From the NCBI GenBank assembly GCA_028865585.1, contig JAGWJU010000007.1, positions 1 to 19,004 of the forward strand: a stretch of 19,004 nt of DNA. Direction: 5' to 3'. The notes beneath the pieces are model-generated. The model had not been told where the DNA came from and did not search any database. It saw only the letters and a program-made list of their open reading frames with translations. This stretch comes from Elusimicrobiota bacterium. GTDB lineage: Bacteria > Elusimicrobiota > Elusimicrobia > UBA1565 > UBA9628. The translations under genes were made by a program, and so were the position numbers. Below are positions 13,430-19,004 of this stretch, in pieces (position 1 is the first letter of the stretch; the number at the start of each line of letters is the position of its first letter).

Positions 13430-14056
13430 ATGGCGCGCTACATCGATTCCGTCTGCAAGCTTTGCCGCCGCGAGCAGACCAAGCTGTTCTTGAAGGGCGA
13501 CAAGTGCCACACCAAGTGCGTGTTCGAGAAGCACTCGACGACGCCGGGTATGGCGCCGCCGCAGCGCGGCAAGCCTTCCAACTACGCCATCCGCCTGCGC
13601 GAGAAGCAGAAGCTGCGGCGCCTGGCCATGGTCAACGAGAGGCCCTTCGAGCGATTGGTGCAGGAGGCCTCCAAGAGCGTGGAATCCTCGGGCACCCACT
13701 TGCTGGGCGCCCTGGAGATGCGTCTCGACAACGTGGTGCGGCGCATGGGCGTCGCGACGTCCTTGAAGACCGCGCGGCAGCTGGTGCTGCACGGGCACAT
13801 CAAGGTCTCGGGCAAGAGGATCAGCATCCCGTCCTACCGCGTGAAGGCGGGGGACGTGGTGGCGCTGGATCCGAAGCTGCGCGAGAACGTGGGCGTCAAG
13901 CTCAGTTTAGAGACCTCCAAGAAGCTCAACGGCCGGCCCAGCTTTATGCAGTTCAACGAGGAAGATTTGTCCGCAAAGATTCTTCGCCAGCCGGATCGTT
14001 CGGAGATGGGCTTCCCCGTCACCGATCAACTCATCATCGAGTACTATTCCAAGTAA
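13430..14056 (+). CDS. rpsD: 30S ribosomal protein S4, zinc-binding form
   Basis: A 208-residue S4, normal length, a primary 16S rRNA binder important for decoding fidelity. The N-terminal zinc finger is complete: C9, C12, C26 and C30 (CKLC and CHTKC). The core follows with YAIRLREKQKLRRL, RLDNVVRRMGVATSLKTARQLVLHGHIKVSGKRISIPSYRVKAGDVV (the S4 RNA-binding domain) and a C-terminal segment ending YYSK. ATG 13430 is set by GAGGAGG (13415-13421) at 8-base spacing; the frame is open upstream in rpsK. It lies directly before rpoA, as in the alpha operon of many bacteria. Confidence 0.97.
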   Translation: MARYIDSVCKLCRREQTKLFLKGDKCHTKCVFEKHSTTPGMAPPQRGKPSNYAIRLREKQKLRRLAMVNERPFERLVQEASKSVESSGTHLLGALEMRLDNVVRRMGVATSLKTARQLVLHGHIKVSGKRISIPSYRVKAGDVVALDPKLRENVGVKLSLETSKKLNGRPSFMQFNEEDLSAKILRQPDRSEMGFPVTDQLIIEYYSK

Positions 14057-14069
14057 CCGAGAGGCAACC

Positions 14070-15050
14070 ATGGCTTATAAAGAACTCGTTCTTCCGCAAA
14101 AATTAAACGTCGACGAAAAGACGGTCACGGACACCTACGCCAAATTCGTGGCCGAACCCTACGAGCGCGGCTACGGCCACACCGTGGGCAACGCCCTGCG
14201 CCGCGTGCTGCTCTCGAGCCTCGACGGCGCGGCCGTGACGGCCGTGCGCATCGACCGGGCCCAGCACGAATACATGACGCTGCCCGGGGTCAAGGAAGAC
14301 GTCATGGACATCCTCCTGAACCTGAAGAAGCTTCGCTTAAAGCTCTTCTCGGACGGCCCGGAGACCGTCTATATCAACGTCCACAAGGACGGCGCGGTCA
14401 AGGCCTCCGCCATCACGGTGAATTCGAACGTCGAAGTGGTCAATCCCGATCTGGTCATCGCGCATCTGGAAGCGGGCGGCAAGCTCGAGATGGAAATCGA
14501 GGTGTCCCGCGGACGCGGCTACATGACGGCCGATGAGCTGCGCGCCGAGAACCGCTGGCCCGCGGGCTTTTTGCCCTTGGACGCCCTGTTCTCGCCCGTG
14601 GTCAAGGTTCACTATGACGTGGAAAACGCGCGCGTGGGCCAAGTCACCGACTACGACCGGCTTATCCTCGAGATTTGGACCGACGGCTCGATGTCCCCGA
14701 TGGAGGCGCTCATCCAGTCCTCGCACCTCATTCGCGAGTCCCTGCAGATCTTCATCCCGCAGGAAGAGACCCAGGATGGCGTCGCGGCCGAGGGCGGCGG
14801 CGTGGCCGTGGGCGTCGCGGCCGGCGACGAGAAGCTTGGCGCGGTGCTGGGCCAGCCCGTGGAGAGCATTGAGCTGTCCTCGCGCGCGTCCAACTGCCTC
14901 AAGGTCGCGCACATCCACACGGTGGGCGAGCTGGTGGCCAAACGCGAAGAGGAGCTCTTGTCCATGAAGAACTTCGGCAAGAAGTCCTTGGACGAGATCA
15001 AGGAGCGCCTGAAGGACATGGGGCTCTCCTTGGGGATGCAGCTGGGCTAA
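14070..15050 (+). CDS. rpoA: DNA-directed RNA polymerase subunit alpha
   Basis: A 326-residue alpha subunit, normal length, whose dimer scaffolds RNA polymerase assembly. The N-terminal domain has FVAEPYERGYGHTVGNALRRVLLSSLDGAAVTAVRI and GVKEDVMDILLNLK. A Gly/Ala/Val-rich linker spans about residues 232-262. The C-terminal domain keeps the UP-element DNA-binding residues: R272, N275 and C276 in SRASNCLK, and the GKKS loop at 303-306, so upstream promoter elements are probably used. GAGG (14061-14064) precedes the ATG. A 32-base gap separates it from rplQ. Confidence 0.98.
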   Translation: MAYKELVLPQKLNVDEKTVTDTYAKFVAEPYERGYGHTVGNALRRVLLSSLDGAAVTAVRIDRAQHEYMTLPGVKEDVMDILLNLKKLRLKLFSDGPETVYINVHKDGAVKASAITVNSNVEVVNPDLVIAHLEAGGKLEMEIEVSRGRGYMTADELRAENRWPAGFLPLDALFSPVVKVHYDVENARVGQVTDYDRLILEIWTDGSMSPMEALIQSSHLIRESLQIFIPQEETQDGVAAEGGGVAVGVAAGDEKLGAVLGQPVESIELSSRASNCLKVAHIHTVGELVAKREEELLSMKNFGKKSLDEIKERLKDMGLSLGMQLG

Positions 15051-15082
15051 AAGCCCTGGCCGGATTTTAAGGAGACATTCCG

Positions 15083-15427
15083 ATGGTGAAAACTTTGGGC
15101 GGGCGCAAGCTCGGCGTGACGTCGTCGCATCGCCGCGCGATGCTGCGCAACATGGCGCAGAGCCTTTTCCTGCACGAGAAGGTGGAGACGACCCTGGCCA
15201 AGGCCAAGGAGTTGAGGCCCTTTGCCGAGAAAATCATCACGACCGCCAAGCGCGGGCGGCACGACTTGGTGCGCCGTCAGGTGCACGACAAGGCCGTGTT
15301 CAAGAAGCTCTTCGAGGTCATCGCGCCGCGCTACGCGCAGCGCCCGGGCGGGTACACGCGGATTCTGAAAGTGGCCCCGCGCGCCGGCGACGCCGCGGTC
15401 CGCGGCCTCATCACGCTGGTTTCCTAA
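15083..15427 (+). CDS. rplQ: 50S ribosomal protein L17
   Basis: A 114-residue L17, usual bacterial size, located near the exit tunnel beside L22. Clear motifs: GGRKLGVTSSHRRAMLRNMAQSLFLHEKVETTLAKAKELRPFAEKIITTAKRG, RRQVHDKAVFKKLFEVIAPRYAQRPGGYTRILKVAPRAGDAA. AAGGAG (15069-15074) is a strong ribosome site 8 bases before the ATG. This is the last ribosomal gene of the run. Only 14 bases without a terminator separate it from mreB. Confidence 0.97.
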   Translation: MVKTLGGRKLGVTSSHRRAMLRNMAQSLFLHEKVETTLAKAKELRPFAEKIITTAKRGRHDLVRRQVHDKAVFKKLFEVIAPRYAQRPGGYTRILKVAPRAGDAAVRGLITLVS

Positions 15428-15441
15428 CGGGGCTTTAAGCC

Positions 15442-16491
15442 ATGATGAACTTCCTCTTCAGCCTGTTCTCCAACGACATGGGCATCGACTTGGGGACGGC
15501 CAACACCCTGGTCTACGTCAAAGGGCAGGGCATCGTGCTGCGAGAGCCCTCGGTCGTCGCCATCGACAGGGAGACGCGCCAAGTTTGGGCCATCGGCGCC
15601 GAAGCGAAGAGGATGCTGGGCCGCACGCCGGCCTCCATCATTTCCGTGCGCCCGCTCAAGAACGGCGTCATCGCGGACTTCGAGATCACGCAGGAGATGA
15701 TCAAGCACTTCATCCGCAAGGTGCACAACCGCCGCTCGCTTTTGCATCCGCGCGTGGTCATCGGCATCCCCTCGGGCATCACCGAGGTCGAGCGCCGCGC
15801 GGTTCAGGAGTCGGCCGAGCAGGCCGGCGCGCGCGAAGTCTACCTCATCGAGGAGCCCATGGCCGCGGCCATCGGCGCGGATTTGCCCATTTCGGAGCCG
15901 CATGCCAACTTCATCGTGGACATCGGCGGAGGCACGACCGAGTCCGCCATCATCTCGCTGGGAGGTCTGGTGGTCTCCAAATCCATGGATACCGCGGGCG
16001 ACGAGATGGACGAGGCGGTTTTGATGCACTTTAGGCGCAAGTACAACCTCCTGATCGGCGAGACCACCGCCGAAGAGGTCAAGATGGAAATCGGCTCGGT
16101 TTTCCCGCTCAAGGAGGAGAAGACCATGGAAGTCCGCGGCCGCGATCAGGCCACGGGGCTTCCAAAAACCGTGCTTATCACGTCCGAAGAAATCCGTCAG
16201 GCGCTGATGGAGCCGGTGCAGCTGATCATCGACGTGATCAAGAATACTTTGGAAGAGACCCCCGCGGAATTGGCCGCCGATCTCGTCGATCGGGGCATCG
16301 TGCTTGCGGGCGGCGGCAGCCTTTTGCGCGGCCTGCCTGATTTAATCCGTCAGGAAACGGATCTCCCCGTGGCCCGGGCCGCGGATCCGCTGAGCTGCGT
16401 CGTCATCGGGACCGGGAAATATCTCGAAGAGCTCGACAGGCTGGGAACCAAGCGTCCGGATTTCGTCGCGTCCTACCGCCACCGCAAATAG
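15442..16491 (+). CDS. mreB: Rod shape-determining protein MreB
   Basis: A 349-residue MreB, normal length, the bacterial actin that forms membrane-bound filaments guiding lateral-wall synthesis. Actin-fold motifs: phosphate 1 DLGTANT (16-22), connect/segment GIPSGITEVERRA (about 108-120), EEPMAAAIG (137-145), phosphate 2 DIGGGTTE (160-167) and adenosine loop LAGGGSLLRGL (288-298). The N-terminal FLFSLFS could be the membrane-binding amphipathic segment. Two adjacent ATGs (15442, 15445) are possible starts, and the ribosome site is weak (ACGGGG 15427-15432). Position right after rplQ suggests read-through from the ribosomal cluster. A 55-base gap with two hairpins separates it from mreC. Confidence 0.98.
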   Translation: MMNFLFSLFSNDMGIDLGTANTLVYVKGQGIVLREPSVVAIDRETRQVWAIGAEAKRMLGRTPASIISVRPLKNGVIADFEITQEMIKHFIRKVHNRRSLLHPRVVIGIPSGITEVERRAVQESAEQAGAREVYLIEEPMAAAIGADLPISEPHANFIVDIGGGTTESAIISLGGLVVSKSMDTAGDEMDEAVLMHFRRKYNLLIGETTAEEVKMEIGSVFPLKEEKTMEVRGRDQATGLPKTVLITSEEIRQALMEPVQLIIDVIKNTLEETPAELAADLVDRGIVLAGGGSLLRGLPDLIRQETDLPVARAADPLSCVVIGTGKYLEELDRLGTKRPDFVASYRHRK

Positions 16492-16497
16492 ACGTCA

Positions 16498-16516
16498 CGC
16501 AGGCTAGCGTCCTGCG
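16498..16516 (+). other. Short hairpin in the mreB-mreC gap (stem-loop 1)
   Basis: A perfect 6-base inverted repeat, CGCAGG (16498-16503) and CCTGCG (16511-16516), with a 7-base loop, lies seven bases after the mreB stop. No T run follows, so it does not look like an intrinsic terminator. It could protect the mreB 3' end or tune mreC expression; the role is inference only. A 6-base repeat in GC-rich DNA can arise by chance. Confidence 0.4.
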
Positions 16517-16549
16517 AAGGGGCCCGCATCAACAGGCGGGCGCATTATG
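16517..16549 (+). promoter_or_regulatory. Split ribosome-binding region of mreC with hairpin between SD and ATG
   Basis: AAGGGG (16517-16522) is the only Shine-Dalgarno-like motif before mreC, but lies 24 bases from ATG 16547. A perfect 6-base stem, GCCCGC (16522-16527) and GCGGGC (16536-16541), with an 8-base loop, occupies most of that space. If the stem folds, the linear distance collapses to about 5 bases, a normal spacing. Such looped-out spacers are known in some phage and bacterial mRNAs. Alternatively mreC is translated weakly or re-initiated after mreB. Confidence 0.4.
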
Positions 16550-17401
16550 ATGCAGCGTGAAGCGAAGATTTCTAACTATTTCTTAGCGGCCTATTGCGTC
16601 GTATGCCTGCTGCTTCTTTCCCTGCCCCTCTCCGGCCCGGTGCGGGCCCTTAAGGCCGGGGTCGTCTACCTTGTGGACCCGGGGATCTTCGCCGGCGAAA
16701 GCGCGCAGGAACGGGTGGCGCAGCTGCCGGGCCGCATCCGCGATCTCATCACCGCCGATCAGGAGAACCAGACCCTGCGGGCGCAGGCGCAAGAGTCGCT
16801 GTGGCTCGAGGATAACCTGCGGCAGCTGAACCTGGAGAACCAAAGGCTGCGCGCGCTTTTGGGGCTTAAAGCTCCGCGGGGCTGGACTCCTCTCTGGGCG
16901 CGGGTCATGGCCCGCGATCCTCTCAACCGGTATCACAGCTTTCTCGTGGACGCCGGCCGGGACGACGGGGTGGCCGTTGACGATCCGGTCCTGGGGCCGT
17001 CGCCGAAGGGCCTCGCGATCGTGGGCCGCGTGGTGGAGGTGCGTTCCAGGGCGTCGACCGTGCTGCTCTTGACGGACGAACTTTCCGCCGTGGCCGCGGA
17101 TATCTCATCCGGGACGGTGGAGGGCTTGGTTCAGGGCCAGGGAAACGGCGGGCTTCTTTTAAATTACCTTCCGCCCGGCGCCAAGCCGCGGGAGGGGGAA
17201 ACGGTTTACACCTCTCCAACGAGCGCCGTATTTCCCGGGAATCTCCCCGTGGGCACGGTGATTGCGATTCGCCCCGAGGATCCGTTTCTCGCCGTCAAGT
17301 CCGCCGAGGTGCGTCCCGAGGTCAGCGCCGGCGCGTTGGCCGACGTCGCCGTTTTGATCCGCGGCGCGGCCCATCCGGCCCAGTCCGGAGCCGCCCGATG
17401 A
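16547..17401 (+). CDS. mreC: Rod shape-determining protein MreC
   Basis: A 284-residue MreC, typical length, the bitopic inner-membrane elongasome protein that activates PBP2 from the periplasm. One membrane helix lies near residues 11-29 (YFLAAYCVVCLLLLSLPL). A coiled-coil stretch follows, about 70-108 (ENQTLRAQAQESLWLEDNLRQ). Then comes the beta-barrel core with ARVMARDPLNRYHSFLVDAGRDDGV, GLAIVGRVVEVRSRASTVLLLTDE and FPGNLPVGTVIAI. Two ATGs three bases apart (16547, 16550) could start it. It overlaps mreD as ATGA, and the start region holds an unusual hairpin. The call rests on architecture, motifs and context. Confidence 0.94.
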   Translation: MMQREAKISNYFLAAYCVVCLLLLSLPLSGPVRALKAGVVYLVDPGIFAGESAQERVAQLPGRIRDLITADQENQTLRAQAQESLWLEDNLRQLNLENQRLRALLGLKAPRGWTPLWARVMARDPLNRYHSFLVDAGRDDGVAVDDPVLGPSPKGLAIVGRVVEVRSRASTVLLLTDELSAVAADISSGTVEGLVQGQGNGGLLLNYLPPGAKPREGETVYTSPTSAVFPGNLPVGTVIAIRPEDPFLAVKSAEVRPEVSAGALADVAVLIRGAAHPAQSGAAR

Positions 17402-17880
17402 AGGCGCTGCGGGCGATCGCGCGCGCGTCCGGCCTTTTTTTGGGAGCGGCGCTGCTCCAGTGGCTGTGGTCCTCTCATTTCGCGCCCTATGGGCTGGCGC
17501 CCCAGCTTCTTCTGGTCTTGACCGTCTCCGAGGCGTCGCGCCGGGGCGCGCCCTCCGCCATGGCCCTGGGATTTTTCTGGGGGCTTTTTCTTGATTCCAT
17601 GGGAGTCCGGCTTTTCGGAGCCAACGCCTTGGCGCTGGTCCTTCTCGCCTACGCGGCCGGCTTGGTTCGCCACCAGATGGATTCAGGCGAAGCCGCACCC
17701 CAGGCGGTGATTTCCATCGTAGCCAGCTGGGGCTATTTCCTGTTCTTGGGCCTCGTGTCCTGGATTTTTACCCAGAGGTTCTCTTGGATCGGCTGGACCG
17801 GCTTTGTCGTGCTTCCTTTTTACAACGGCCTCCTCGCCGCGGCCTTGGCAATTTTGCGGCCGCGCCGGAGGGCCTGGTGA
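17398..17880 (+). CDS. mreD: Rod shape-determining protein MreD
   Basis: A 160-residue very hydrophobic protein with about four to six membrane segments, the usual MreD size and make-up. MreD is a poorly conserved inner-membrane elongasome subunit that modulates MreC and PBP2. The segment GFFWGLFLDSMGVRLFGANALALVLLAYAAGLV (about 58-90) matches the conserved MreD pattern G-x-L-x-G-L-x-x-D-x-x-x-x-x-x-x-x-G-x-x-A-L. Sequence alone would be moderate evidence, but ATGA overlap with mreC upstream and overlap with a PBP2 gene downstream make the call firm. It ends with a basic RRRAW tail. Confidence 0.9.
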   Translation: MKALRAIARASGLFLGAALLQWLWSSHFAPYGLAPQLLLVLTVSEASRRGAPSAMALGFFWGLFLDSMGVRLFGANALALVLLAYAAGLVRHQMDSGEAAPQAVISIVASWGYFLFLGLVSWIFTQRFSWIGWTGFVVLPFYNGLLAAALAILRPRRRAW

Positions 17881-19004
17881 AAGAGTCATCGCCGCGGCCT
17901 CTGGGGCGCCTGGACGCCGTCGTGGTCCTTTTTTCCGCGGCGGTCGGAGTTCTTTTCTTGCGGCTCTTCCAGCTTCAAATTTTAGACCGGGCCAACCTGA
18001 CGGCCGCGGCGGAGCGCAACCGCACCGAGATGATTTACCAGACGGCGCCGCGGGGATTCGTCTACGATCGCAACGGAGTCGTCCTGGCCACCAACCGCCC
18101 GATGTTCTCCCTCATTTACCTCCCTTCGCACAAGGGAATTCGAGATCTGCGCCCGCTGTCTCAGGAGTTGGCCGCCCAGCTCCGGCGCAGCCCCGAAGAC
18201 ATTCTGGCGAGCCTGGAGGAGGCGACGCGCGAGGATTCCGTCGTGCGCCTGGCGGAGAATCTCCCGCCCCGCGTCATGTTCCGGCTCTCCGAATTGCGCC
18301 CCATTTATCCGGGCGTAGACTTGGTGATGGAAGCCGAGCGGTACTATCCTCTGGGAGACTTCGCGAGCCAGCTTATCGGCTACGTCGGGCGCATGGATCC
18401 CCGGGATTGGCTCAAGCTCCGTTCCGAGGGCTACCGAATCGATTCTCCCGTGGGGCGCACCGGGCTTGAAAAGGTGTTCGAAAGCGTCCTGCGCGGCCGC
18501 GACGGGGCCATCCGAATGGAGGTCGACGCGCAGGGGCGATTGAAGCGGCAGCTTGATCGCATGCCCTGGCAGTCGGGAGACAGCCTTGTGCTGACCGTGA
18601 ACGCCGCCGTCCAGGAGGTGGCCGAAAGCGAGCTGCGGCGCAGCATCAGCGGCCGCGGCGCCGCGGTGGTGCTCGATCCTCGGAACGGGGCCGTGCTGGC
18701 GCTGGCTTCGACGCCTGATTTTAACTTGAATGAATTGGCGGCGTCGGCGCCGCCGAGCGAGCGCCCGGCCAACCCCGCGAACCTGCCCGAGTTCGACCGC
18801 GCGATTTCCGGGACCTACGCGCCCGGATCGACTTACAAGATCGTCGTAGGGGCGGCGGGCTTGAACGAGGGGCGCTTCACGGTCAACGACACCGTATTTT
18901 GCCCCGGCTATTTCAAGCTGGGGCGCCATCTTTTCTGGTGCTACGATCATCACGGCCACGGGCTGATGAATTGGTGGACGGGCCTGGCGCATTCCTGCGA
19001 CGTC
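17877..19004 (+). CDS. mrdA: Penicillin-binding protein 2, elongation transpeptidase (partial at 3' edge)
   Basis: An open frame of 376 codons running off the window. It encodes PBP2, the class B transpeptidase that crosslinks lateral-wall peptidoglycan with RodA. A short cytoplasmic N-terminus and one membrane anchor (about 12-30) precede the pedestal domain, with TAPRGFVYDRNGVVLATNRP, GYVGRMD and GRTGLEK (193-199). In the transpeptidase domain the SxxK motif is STYK (catalytic S318, K321), and the second motif is SCD (373-375), the SxD form typical of PBP2. The KTG motif and the rest lie beyond the edge. The start is GTG 17877 after GGAGGG (17867-17872), overlapping the mreD stop as GTGA. 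rodA is a likely next gene. Confidence 0.95.
   Translation, partial: MKESSPRPLGRLDAVVVLFSAAVGVLFLRLFQLQILDRANLTAAAERNRTEMIYQTAPRGFVYDRNGVVLATNRPMFSLIYLPSHKGIRDLRPLSQELAAQLRRSPEDILASLEEATREDSVVRLAENLPPRVMFRLSELRPIYPGVDLVMEAERYYPLGDFASQLIGYVGRMDPRDWLKLRSEGYRIDSPVGRTGLEKVFESVLRGRDGAIRMEVDAQGRLKRQLDRMPWQSGDSLVLTVNAAVQEVAESELRRSISGRGAAVVLDPRNGAVLALASTPDFNLNELAASAPPSERPANPANLPEFDRAISGTYAPGSTYKIVVGAAGLNEGRFTVNDTVFCPGYFKLGRHLFWCYDHHGHGLMNWWTGLAHSCDV

Noticed and set aside
15051..15082. The rpoA-rplQ gap as a regulatory region
   Set aside because: The 32 bases contain only the AAGGAG ribosome site for rplQ. I see no convincing stem, T run or promoter.
15431..15441. GGCTTTAAGCC inverted repeat between rplQ and mreB as a terminator
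   Set aside because: The arms are 5 bases with a one-base loop and no following T run, so it cannot form a useful terminator hairpin.
1..19004. A hidden novel system, mobile element, CRISPR array or RNA gene
   Set aside because: Coding density is nearly complete, every gene belongs to a well-known core family in conserved order, and the longest gap is 55 bases. I found nothing that needs another explanation.

Overview
This window is a dense, single-strand bacterial housekeeping locus. It carries 35 protein genes, all on the + strand: the 3' end of tuf, 25 ribosomal protein genes, secY, adk, map, infA, rpoA and the start of a cell-shape operon (mreB, mreC, mreD, mrdA). Gaps between genes are mostly 0-15 bases and many genes overlap by 1-14 bases. 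No stretch of 300 bases lacks a gene; the largest gap is 55 bases (16492-16546). I see no rRNA, tRNA, CRISPR array, insertion sequence, phage gene or convincing terminator.

Layout. 1-288: end of EF-Tu. 315-5549: S10-type cluster, rpsJ-rplC-rplD-rplW-rplB-rpsS-rplV-rpsC-rplP-rpmC-rpsQ. 5565-10824: spc-type cluster, rplN-rplX-rplE-rpsN-rpsH-rplF-rplR-rpsE-rplO-secY, with no rpmD (L30) at its usual place between rpsE and rplO. 10828-12575: adk-map-infA-rpmJ. 12585-15427: alpha-type cluster, rpsM-rpsK-rpsD-rpoA-rplQ. 15442-19004: mreB-mreC-mreD-mrdA, with mrdA running off the window just after its second active-site motif.

How they work together. The ribosomal proteins, IF-1, EF-Tu, RNA polymerase alpha, SecY, methionine aminopeptidase and adenylate kinase form the classic growth-rate gene set for translation, transcription, secretion, N-terminal processing and adenylate balance. 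The Mre proteins and PBP2 build the elongasome that inserts lateral-wall peptidoglycan. Placing it directly behind rplQ, with no visible terminator, suggests (inference) that wall elongation may share read-through transcription with ribosome synthesis.

Organism. The DNA is GC-rich (about 60-65 percent by eye). All three stop codons are used, so the standard bacterial code applies. ATG dominates, with GTG starts inferred for rplW, rplP and mrdA. Ribosomal proteins S14, S4, L36 and L24 are all in zinc-binding forms. The mre/PBP2 genes suggest a walled, probably rod-shaped bacterium. The absent rpmD and the alanine/lysine-rich ribosomal protein tails point away from Proteobacteria and Firmicutes models. 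An Elusimicrobiota-like or similar uncultured lineage is possible, but this is a low-confidence guess without 16S or a tree.

I found no novel system. The points worth a second look are the ribosomal-to-mre junction, the paired hairpins before mreC, the missing rpmD and a few ribosomal protein sequence oddities.
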